From assembly GCA_013287025.1 (NCBI GenBank), contig JABDEN010000083.1, positions 1 through 5,067 on the forward strand: a stretch of DNA of 5,067 bases, written 5' to 3'. Positions 1 to 4,792 of this stretch are shown piece after piece (the stretch's first letter is position 1; every line of letters starts with the position of its first letter). Below the pieces are notes generated by a model, which searched no databases, was not told the DNA's origin, and worked only from the letters and a program-made list of their open reading frames with translations. The translations under genes were made by a program, and so were the position numbers. This DNA comes from Gammaproteobacteria bacterium. GTDB lineage: Bacteria; Pseudomonadota; Gammaproteobacteria; DSM-16500.

Positions 1-46
1 CTATTATTAGATAAGCATATTTTTTTAATATTTTATTTTAAAGATT

Positions 47-55
47 TGATATAAA
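47..55 (+). promoter_or_regulatory. Extended -10 promoter of the flavin oxidoreductase gene
   Basis: A TATAAA hexamer at 50-55 is preceded by TG one base upstream (TGA-TATAAA), the layout of a sigma-70 extended -10 promoter. No good -35 hexamer lies 16-18 bases upstream, which is tolerable for extended -10 promoters. Transcription would start near position 62, giving a leader of about 40 bases before the ATG at 101. AT-rich flanks make chance matches common, so confidence is moderate. Confidence 0.45.
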
Positions 56-58
56 ATA

Positions 59-72
59 CGATTAAATAATCG
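59..72. promoter_or_regulatory. Operator-like palindrome at the predicted transcription start
   Basis: CGATTA and TAATCG form a perfect 6-base inverted repeat around a 2-base centre (AA). It begins 4 bases after the -10 hexamer and would cover the start of transcription, a typical position for a repressor operator. NemA-type relatives of the downstream enzyme are controlled by the TetR-family repressor NemR in E. coli, so a dimeric repressor is plausible here. No regulator gene is visible next to it, and the arms are short and AT-rich. Confidence 0.35.
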
Positions 73-100
73 CAGTATGATAATAAAAAAGGTTTTCAAC

Positions 101-1147
101 ATGAAATCATTATTTTCCCCCTATCGATTGACTTCAAAAATAGTAATGAAAAATAGAATCGTTATGGCTCCCATGACGCGTCGTCGTGCGCTCCAAGATC
201 ATTCCCCGAGTAATGAAATGATAGGATATTACGCGAGAAGAAGCGATGCGGGATTGATTATTACGGAAGGGACGATTATCAGTCAGGATGCTATTGGATA
301 CGGAAATGTGCCAGGTATTTTTACTAATGATCATATTAATGGATGGCGGCGCATAACTGAAGCTGTGCATGATGATGATGGTTGTATATTTATGCAACTA
401 TGGCATTGTGGTCGTATTTCACATCGTAGTTTTCATAACGATAATCCGCCATTTTCAGCTTCCCCTACCACGGCGAATATTACTTTAGGTAGTACCAATT
501 TATTATGTAGTCAGGCGAAAGAGGCTTCAAAACAAGATATTGCAAATATCATTTCCGATTTTGCTTTTGCTGCAGAAAATGCTATAAAAGCTGGCTTTGA
601 TGGAGTAGAAATTCATGGCGCGAATGGTTATTTGATAGATCAATTTCTGCATCATTGCACTAATCAACGCACTGACGAATTTGGCCTCACGCCCGAAAAT
701 ATGGCTCGTTTTCCATTGCAAGTGATTCATGCCTGCGGGGAAGCCATTGGATATGATAAAATTGGTATTCGTTTATCCCCAGCAGGTCATATGAATGACA
801 TCATTGCAAATGACAAAGATAAATTAGTATTTGAATATTTTCTTAACGCGTTAAGATTACTTCATTTAGCTTATGTTCACACGGGTAATTTTGACGATGC
901 AATTCAATTCCCTGAATTAAATAATGCATCTATGACTGAATTCTTAAGAACTTATTATGATGGTAATCTTATTGCATCTGGGGGATACGCTTTCGAAAAA
1001 GCAGAGAAATGTATTGTTGAAAATAAGTTTGATCTTATTGCAATTGGACGACCATTTATTGCAAATGATAATTTAATTGCTTTAATTAAAAATAGCCAAG
1101 AAATAAAACCTTATCATTCAAGTATATTAAGCCAACCACTTTATTAA
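101..1147 (+). CDS. Old Yellow Enzyme-family NAD(P)H:flavin oxidoreductase (NemA/OYE-like ene-reductase)
   Basis: Predicted FMN-dependent cytoplasmic oxidoreductase of 348 residues with a single TIM-barrel domain. Enzymes of this family use NAD(P)H to reduce activated C=C bonds, nitro groups, nitrate esters or quinones; the natural substrate is unknown. Visible landmarks, numbered from the ATG at 101: APMTR with the flavin-contacting Thr26; QLWHCGRISH with Gln99 and His102; HGANGYLIDQFL with the His172/Asn175 pair that binds the substrate carbonyl and the proton-donor position Tyr177; RLSP with Arg224; and the phosphate-binding segments SGGY (293-296) and GRPF with Arg317. Length is slightly below E. 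coli NemA (about 365). I prefer 101 over the in-frame ATG at 77: AAAAAAGG at 85-92 sits 8 bases before it, and family proteins begin at about this point (LFSPYRL). The usual YGGSIENR after NxRTD is altered to FGLTPENM. It converges with the next gene and has no evident functional tie to the Pho genes. Confidence 0.9.
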   Translation: MKSLFSPYRLTSKIVMKNRIVMAPMTRRRALQDHSPSNEMIGYYARRSDAGLIITEGTIISQDAIGYGNVPGIFTNDHINGWRRITEAVHDDDGCIFMQLWHCGRISHRSFHNDNPPFSASPTTANITLGSTNLLCSQAKEASKQDIANIISDFAFAAENAIKAGFDGVEIHGANGYLIDQFLHHCTNQRTDEFGLTPENMARFPLQVIHACGEAIGYDKIGIRLSPAGHMNDIIANDKDKLVFEYFLNALRLLHLAYVHTGNFDDAIQFPELNNASMTEFLRTYYDGNLIASGGYAFEKAEKCIVENKFDLIAIGRPFIANDNLIALIKNSQEIKPYHSSILSQPLY

Positions 1148-1169
1148 ATAGTAGGTGTTGCACAATAAG

Positions 1170-1231
1170 AAAATTCGTCATTGTGAGTCCAATGCTTTTT
1201 GTTGGGCGCGGCAATCCAGAATGACAATTTT
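1170..1231. repeat. Imperfect hairpin repeat between convergent genes, possible bidirectional terminator
   Basis: The outer arms are AAAATT-C-GTCATT (1170-1182) and AATGACAATTTT (1220-1231), giving 12 paired bases with one bulged C at 1176. Inside, TCCAA (1188-1192) can pair with TTGGG (1202-1206, one T-G wobble) around a 9-base loop. The A-run on the left and T-run on the right put a U-tract after the stem on either strand, which fits shared termination for the genes ending at 1147 and 1249. The motif order GTCATTGTGAG ... GCGCGGCAATCCAG resembles, from memory, a dispersed palindromic repeat (GTCATTGCGAG...GGCAATCC) found in many intracellular bacteria. The local G+C richness contrasts with its surroundings. 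Confidence 0.6.
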
Positions 1232-1248
1232 AGAGTTAACAACATCAA

Positions 1249-1749
1249 CTAAATAGTTATTGTTGGGCTTATGATGTTTTCAGAGTGAAAATCAATTATT
1301 TTATTATAAAACCGCTCTTTTAATAAATGAATAACATTCATTTTGAATAAGTGACTGGACTGTTCTTGCATATTTGTAATATAAATAGATAACATTACTC
1401 CGACTAACGCACCGTATAAACCACTTTGTAAAACGTTTAACATATTTGAATAAGAAAATATATCCTCAAGATTTTGCATTATTCGTAATGCAACTCCAAA
1501 TGAGAAACTTAAAGGAATAATTTTTTTGTCACTTGGAGAAAAAAAGGTAAAATTTTTTTTGATTTTTCTTTTTTGATAAATAAAAAAATCATCATTATTA
1601 ATATTATTCCATACGCGCTGCAGTTCCTCATAGCTTGCATTATTTATCATTTTTAACAAACCATTTAATTGAAGGGAATGTTCACCATTTTCTGGTTCTT
1701 TAGAATTGAGAAAGTCAGTTAAAAATTTAAAACATTTTCTTTCAAGCAT
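1249..1749 (-). CDS. Hypothetical protein with one hydrophobic segment, no family recognised
   Basis: A 166-residue open frame on the minus strand that I do not recognise. It is probably real: AGGTGA lies just upstream of the ATG (1753-1758) and matches the 3' part of a Shine-Dalgarno site, it fills the space between its neighbours, and no competing frame exists there. The first 100 residues look soluble and charged, with an NxxSYEELQRVWNNINN helix-like stretch (about 36-52) and a KRKIKK basic patch (60-65). Residues about 103-126 are hydrophobic and glycine-containing (SGLYGALVGVML), possibly one weak membrane helix or a buried helix. The tail is polar. No signal peptide is visible. It is divergent from phoB (157 bases between starts) and convergent with the oxidoreductase. 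Function unknown; being an orphan next to phoB does not by itself link it to phosphate. Confidence 0.65.
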   Translation of the reverse strand: MLERKCFKFLTDFLNSKEPENGEHSLQLNGLLKMINNASYEELQRVWNNINNDDFFIYQKRKIKKNFTFFSPSDKKIIPLSFSFGVALRIMQNLEDIFSYSNMLNVLQSGLYGALVGVMLSIYITNMQEQSSHLFKMNVIHLLKERFYNKIIDFHSENIISPTITI

Positions 1750-1792
1750 GTTTCACCTATAAAATTTTTAAGTGGAGAATAGCGTATCAAAT

Positions 1793-1814
1793 GGATATGT
1801 CGGTTTGATGACCA
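1793..1814 (-). promoter_or_regulatory. Degenerate Pho-box-like site in the divergent intergenic region
   Basis: Read on the minus strand, the two 11-base halves TGGTCATCAAA and CCGACATATCC each keep about 6 of 8 positions of the CTGTCATA half-site. The orientation points towards the 166-residue gene, with a poor -10 candidate (TACGCT) ten bases further on. It could alternatively serve phoB autoregulation. The match is much weaker than the site at 3350-3371 and may be chance. Confidence 0.2.
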
Positions 1815-1823
1815 CATTATCTA

Positions 1824-1852
1824 TTGATTTTTCTAGTATTTTTAAGCATAAA
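1824..1852 (+). promoter_or_regulatory. Candidate sigma-70 promoter of phoBR
   Basis: TTGATT (1824-1829) and CATAAA (1847-1852) are separated by exactly 17 bases, the optimal spacing. Each hexamer keeps four of six consensus bases. Transcription would begin near 1859-1860, giving a leader of roughly 47 bases before the GTG at 1907. The AT-rich context weakens the prediction. Confidence 0.35.
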
Positions 1853-1894
1853 ATGATACAACGTCGATCAATATACAAAATATATAATATGAAT

Positions 1895-1901
1895 AAGGGA
1901 G
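1895..1901 (+). promoter_or_regulatory. Ribosome binding site fixing the phoB GTG start
   Basis: AAGGGAG lies 5 bases before the GTG at 1907 and is the strongest Shine-Dalgarno match in the region. It decides against the in-frame ATG at 1889, which it would overlap, and against the open upstream extension to a GTG at 1772. Confidence 0.7.
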
Positions 1902-1906
1902 AAGTT

Positions 1907-2614
1907 GTGGTAAAAAAAGTGACACTGCTTGTCGTTGAAGACGAAGAAGCTATTAGAGATATGTTGAAGTTTTCGCTAGAAAGAAACGATTTTGTTGTTA
2001 TTAACTCAGAAAATGTCCCGCAAGCAAAATCGATATTAATGAATATAATACCTAACGTTATTATTTTGGATTGGATGTTGCCTGGCAAAAGTGGGGTCGA
2101 ATTTCTGAAATGGATTAGAATGGAAAATTTCTTAAAAGATATTCCTATTATTATGCTAACAGCCAAAGCAGAAGAAAAAAGTAAAATACATGGATTAATG
2201 TGTGGTGCGGATGATTATATAACAAAACCTTTTTCAATCAATGAGCTCATCGCTAGAATTAAAACTATTTTACGACGTGGCATTTTAATTTCAACCCAAG
2301 ATGAAATTATATTTAAAGATATCGTTATCAACATTGAAAAACGTGAAGTTTTTGTTAAAAATAAATTAGTTAAGTTGTTGCCCATTGAATATAAATTATT
2401 ACATTTTTTTATGATGCATTCTAACAAGAATTATACTCGTGACCAAATTATTTCATATATACACGGGAGAAATATATATATCTCCGATCGTACTGTTGAT
2501 GTACATGTTAAACGCTTGCGGGAAAAATTAAGACCTTTTCACTATGATAGTTTGATTAAAACCATTCGTGGAGTTGGTTATTGTTTTGTAAGAGAAAAAA
2601 ATGAAAAAAGATAG
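1907..2614 (+). CDS. phoB: Phosphate regulon response regulator PhoB
   Basis: Two-domain OmpR/PhoB-family transcription factor, 235 residues from the GTG start (E. coli PhoB is about 229). When phosphorylated by PhoR it dimerises and binds Pho boxes to activate phosphate-starvation genes. The receiver domain (about 4-122) has the acidic pair Glu11/Asp12, phosphoacceptor Asp55 in ILDWMLPG, Thr85 in MLTAK and Lys107 in TKPFS. GADDYITKPFS and IPIIMLTA are near-identical to E. coli PhoB. The winged-helix DNA-binding domain (about 132-228) shows EYKLLHFFM, the recognition-helix segment DRTVDVHVKRLREKL (194-208) and the wing TIRGVGYCF. These PhoB-specific stretches allow a subfamily call, not only OmpR-like. 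The E. coli VWG after the DQ helix is IHG here. It is the first gene of a tight pair: its last 14 bases overlap phoR, implying translational coupling. A strong Pho box 3' of the pair supplies a direct target. Confidence 0.93.
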   Translation: MVKKVTLLVVEDEEAIRDMLKFSLERNDFVVINSENVPQAKSILMNIIPNVIILDWMLPGKSGVEFLKWIRMENFLKDIPIIMLTAKAEEKSKIHGLMCGADDYITKPFSINELIARIKTILRRGILISTQDEIIFKDIVINIEKREVFVKNKLVKLLPIEYKLLHFFMMHSNKNYTRDQIISYIHGRNIYISDRTVDVHVKRLREKLRPFHYDSLIKTIRGVGYCFVREKNEKR

Positions 2615-3344
2615 TGAATTATTAAAAAAACTGCCGTTACCTGTGAAGTTACATATTAAACATCTCGAGCAGGTTCGTTCGGATTTCATAGCAAATGTTT
2701 CTCATGAGTTGCGTACACCTTTAACCGTTATACATGGATATTTAGAAGGATTATTAAAAGAAACAGAGATTGATAAAAAATTCTTAAAAAAAATTTATCA
2801 ACAAATGTATCAAAATAGTATTCGTATGGAAAAAATTATTGGTGATCTTTTACTTTTATCTAGATTGGAAAATGAAGAGGTAAGTGATGAATTAAAACCG
2901 ATAAATGTAAATAAAATATTAAAATTGTTATATGTTGACGCCAAAATTATTAGTGGTAACAAGCAACAAGAAATTAATTTAATAATGGATAAAATAATTT
3001 ATGTGGTGGGAAGAGAGGAAGAGCTTAAAAGCTTATTTTATAATTTAATAACAAATGCCATTAAATACACACCCTCGCATGGAAAAATTTTAATTAAATG
3101 GTACGGTTATAAAAATAAAGCAATTTTTAAAATTGAAGATAATGGGATTGGGATTTCAAAAAAAAATATCCCTAGAATCACTGAAAGATTTTATCGTGTT
3201 GATAAAAGTCGATCACGCGAAAATGGCGGTACTGGGCTCGGCCTTGCGATTGCCAAACATGTGGTTGTCAATCACCATGGACAGTTAATTATTGAAAGCG
3301 AAGTTGGTAAAGGAAGCGTATTTACCTGTATTTTTCCTATCTAA
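2601..3344 (+). CDS. phoR: PhoR-type sensor histidine kinase, shortened: catalytic core only
   Basis: Predicted partner kinase of PhoB, 247 residues against about 431 in E. coli PhoR. The dimerisation/phosphotransfer domain (about 22-90) carries the H-box SHELRTPLTVIHGYLE with phospho-acceptor His35. The ATPase domain (about 103-247) has the N-box NLITNAIKYT (Asn148, Asn152), G1 box DNGIGI (180-185), F-box Phe197 in RFYRVDKSRS and G2 box GGTGLGLAIAKH (209-220). All catalytic motifs are present, so activity is expected. The N-terminal part is missing: no membrane helix and no PAS domain, only about 20 residues before the LEQVRSDFIANVSHE segment that normally follows the PAS domain. The protein should be cytosolic. 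The ATG lies inside the last codons of phoB (14-base overlap, AAGAG upstream), and no remnant of the lost part is visible upstream, so this looks like a settled short form rather than a recent break. The signal input is unknown. Confidence 0.88.
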   Translation: MKKDSELLKKLPLPVKLHIKHLEQVRSDFIANVSHELRTPLTVIHGYLEGLLKETEIDKKFLKKIYQQMYQNSIRMEKIIGDLLLLSRLENEEVSDELKPINVNKILKLLYVDAKIISGNKQQEINLIMDKIIYVVGREEELKSLFYNLITNAIKYTPSHGKILIKWYGYKNKAIFKIEDNGIGISKKNIPRITERFYRVDKSRSRENGGTGLGLAIAKHVVVNHHGQLIIESEVGKGSVFTCIFPI

Positions 3345-3349
3345 ATAGA

Positions 3350-3383
3350 TTGTCATAGAACGGTCACAATTCAATGTTATTTT
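3350..3383 (+). promoter_or_regulatory. Pho box and -10 of a PhoB-activated promoter for the transporter
   Basis: Two 11-base half-sites, TTGTCATAGAA (3350-3360) and CGGTCACAATT (3361-3371), each match 7 of 8 positions of the PhoB half-site CTGTCAT/CA. A -10-like TATTTT at 3378-3383 begins 10 bases after GTCAC, the same spacing as in E. coli phoA, where the Pho box replaces the -35 element. Transcription would start near 3389-3391. The site begins 5 bases after the phoR stop codon, so the transporter can be induced independently of phoBR. This is the best-supported regulatory site in the window. Confidence 0.75.
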
Positions 3384-3402
3384 CCTAACACTAACATTGG
3401 AT
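3369..3402 (+). repeat. 11-base inverted repeat between the Pho box and the transporter start
   Basis: ATTCAATGTTA (3369-3379) and TAACATTGGAT (3392-3402) pair over 11 positions with one T-G wobble, around a 12-base loop. The innermost 8 pairs (CAATGTTA/TAACATTG) are perfect. The left arm overlaps the end of the Pho box and the -10; the right arm carries GGA at 3399-3401 just before the translation start. No T-run follows, so it is not an intrinsic terminator. It could be a two-turn operator (arm centres 23 bases apart) or an RNA hairpin on read-through transcripts. Confidence 0.6.
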
Positions 3403-3412
3403 GGAATTGTAT

Positions 3413-4720
3413 ATGACAGGGACAAAGATTCATCTTAATCACTTAACTTATCTTGATGAACAAAAAATTAATTATCGACATATGCAAATTGCCACCATTG
3501 CAGGGATTGGCTTTTTTACTGATGCATATGATATTTTTATCATCGCGGTAGTAACTTCAATTTTAGAACCCATATGGAAATTATCTTTACTTCAGATTTC
3601 ATTATTAAATGCTGCATCATTAATATCAGCACCACTGGGTGCAATTTTTTTCGGATTTTATGCGGATAAATTAGGGCGAAAAAAATTTTATGGATTTGAA
3701 ATTGCTATATTATTTTTCGGAGCGATTCTATCCGGTATTTCAAATGGTTTTATATGGCTTTTTTTTTCAAGATTATTATTAGGTTTTGGCATCGGTGGGG
3801 ATTATCCAAGTAGTGCAGTCGTCGCCAGTGAATATGCAAATCGTAAAAATCGTGGATTTATCGTTTTATTTGTATTTTGTATGCAAGCATTAGGTTTATT
3901 ACTGGGGCCATTGTGTGCGGCATTTTTTCTTGCTGTTCATATACCGGAAGAATATGTGTGGCGAATTTTGCTTTTGATAGGCGCTATTCCTGCGCTTTTT
4001 GTATTTCATTATCGAAGAAAAATTTCTGAAACACCGAGATATATTTTCAATCAAAAGAATTCTCTAATATATATAGAAGAAACAACTTATCTTTTTTTAA
4101 AAAAACATAGCATTTTTTCTTGGAGATGGTTTAAACCTCTACTCGGAACGTGTGGTGCTTGGTTTTTATTTGATATTGCATTTTATGGTAATGCCGTTTC
4201 TTCTATATTAATTATTAATAATCTGCATCCAAATTCATCTTTATTGCAATATATATTATTAACTGCAATGATTTTTATTGTATTTGCTTTTCCAGGGTAT
4301 ATTCTGTCTGCAATTTTCGTAGATAAAATTGGTAGAAGATATTTGCAATCTATCGGATTTTTTATTATGTCGATTTGTTATGCTGCAATGGGTTTGATAC
4401 CTCATATTGAGCATCATTTAATGATATTTGTAACATTATTTGGGTTAAGTTTCTTTTTTATTAATTTTGGTCCAAATGCAACTACATTTTTGATTCCGTC
4501 TGAAATTTTTCCCACAGAAATTAGAGCGCAGGCACATGGAATATCTGCTGCGTTAGGTAAAATAGGAGCATTAATTGGGGTTTGTTTATTGCCTCCCATT
4601 CTATCTTCGTATCATTTTTCTTGTACGATGTGGTTTGTTGCTATTATTTCAATTTTAGGCGCAGTTATTACTCAATTTTTACCAGAAATGAGTGGTCAAT
4701 CTTTAGAAATGACCGAATAA
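3413..4720 (+). CDS. PHS-family (Pho84-like) inorganic phosphate:H+ symporter
   Basis: Inner-membrane major facilitator with about 12 predicted helices, 435 residues from the ATG at 3413, with a charged central loop at about 200-240. Family signatures: FFTDAYD (Asp37, Asp40) in helix 1, ADKLGRKK loop motif (84-91), GFGIGGDYPSSAVVASE (124-140, the usual DYPLSA changed to DYPSSA), MQALG (157-161), WFLFDIAFYG in helix 7 and NFGPNATTF with ALGKIGA in helices 10-11. Compared from memory with the fungal PiPT structure, the phosphate and proton residues fall at matching spacing: Asp37/Asp40, Asp130/Tyr131, Gln158, Trp250/Asp254/Tyr258, Asn355, Lys383. Phosphate import is therefore likely, and the Pho box in front agrees. 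The ATG at 3401, four codons earlier, is a possible start but has no Shine-Dalgarno site; 3413 has a weak one (GGA at 3403-3405). It follows phoR by 68 bases. Confidence 0.88.
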   Translation: MTGTKIHLNHLTYLDEQKINYRHMQIATIAGIGFFTDAYDIFIIAVVTSILEPIWKLSLLQISLLNAASLISAPLGAIFFGFYADKLGRKKFYGFEIAILFFGAILSGISNGFIWLFFSRLLLGFGIGGDYPSSAVVASEYANRKNRGFIVLFVFCMQALGLLLGPLCAAFFLAVHIPEEYVWRILLLIGAIPALFVFHYRRKISETPRYIFNQKNSLIYIEETTYLFLKKHSIFSWRWFKPLLGTCGAWFLFDIAFYGNAVSSILIINNLHPNSSLLQYILLTAMIFIVFAFPGYILSAIFVDKIGRRYLQSIGFFIMSICYAAMGLIPHIEHHLMIFVTLFGLSFFFINFGPNATTFLIPSEIFPTEIRAQAHGISAALGKIGALIGVCLLPPILSSYHFSCTMWFVAIISILGAVITQFLPEMSGQSLEMTE

Positions 4721-4724
4721 ATAA

Positions 4725-4753
4725 TTGACTCATAGCGTTATTTAAGTTAGTTT
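4725..4753 (+). promoter_or_regulatory. Weak candidate promoter for the right-edge gene
   Basis: TTGACT (4725-4730, five of six -35 bases) is followed after 17 bases by TAGTTT (4748-4753, three of six -10 bases). It begins 4 bases after the transporter stop. The poor -10 leaves this tentative; read-through from the transporter is equally possible because no terminator is seen between the genes. Confidence 0.25.
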
Positions 4754-4757
4754 GATT

Positions 4758-4784
4758 TCCTTTAATTTTTTTTGAGCTAAAGGA
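4758..4784 (+). promoter_or_regulatory. Shine-Dalgarno of the right-edge gene inside a short hairpin
   Basis: TCCTTTA (4758-4764) and TAAAGGA (4778-4784) form a perfect 7-base inverted repeat around a 13-base loop that includes a run of eight T. The right arm contains AAAGGA, the ribosome binding site 8 bases before the ATG at 4793, so the folded RNA would hide it. Only two of the seven pairs are G-C, so the fold would be weak. The short arms in AT-rich DNA could be coincidence. Confidence 0.35.
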
Positions 4785-4792
4785 TGATAGCA

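Noticed and set aside
77..100. Earlier ATG at 77 for the flavin oxidoreductase
   Set aside because: The extra eight residues (MIIKKVFN) are not part of the family fold, and the AAAAAAGG ribosome site lies between the two starts and serves the ATG at 101.
134..730. Minus-strand open frames inside the oxidoreductase gene (134-397 and 527-730)
   Set aside because: They are antisense to a gene with clear family motifs, their translations show no domain-like pattern, and no ribosome site was evident.
1883..1888. Perfect TATAAT hexamer upstream of phoB
   Set aside because: No -35 hexamer lies at a workable distance, and transcription would start inside the Shine-Dalgarno site. In this TATA-rich stretch a chance match is likely.
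1772..1906. Open in-frame extension of phoB to a GTG at 1772, including an ATG at 1889
   Set aside because: PhoB proteins begin about four to five residues before LLVVEDE; the extension has no family resemblance, contains the candidate promoter, and has no ribosome site. The AAGGGAG site serves the GTG at 1907.
1768..2427. Minus-strand open frames over phoB (1768-2166 and 2215-2427)
   Set aside because: Antisense to strongly conserved PhoB coding sequence; low-complexity Ser/Ile/Thr-rich translations typical of shadow frames in AT-rich genes.
3385..3396. Tandem CTAACA CTAACA before the transporter start
   Set aside because: Two copies of six bases are too little to call a repeat, and the segment is accounted for by the loop and right arm of the larger inverted repeat.
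4414..4599. Minus-strand open frame of 61 codons inside the transporter
   Set aside because: It lies opposite the conserved NFGPN-to-GKIGA region of the symporter and has no independent support.
4721..4792. Possible intrinsic terminator after the transporter
   Set aside because: The only stem (4758-4784) is AT-rich, its T-run is in the loop and not after the stem, and it overlaps the next gene's ribosome site.
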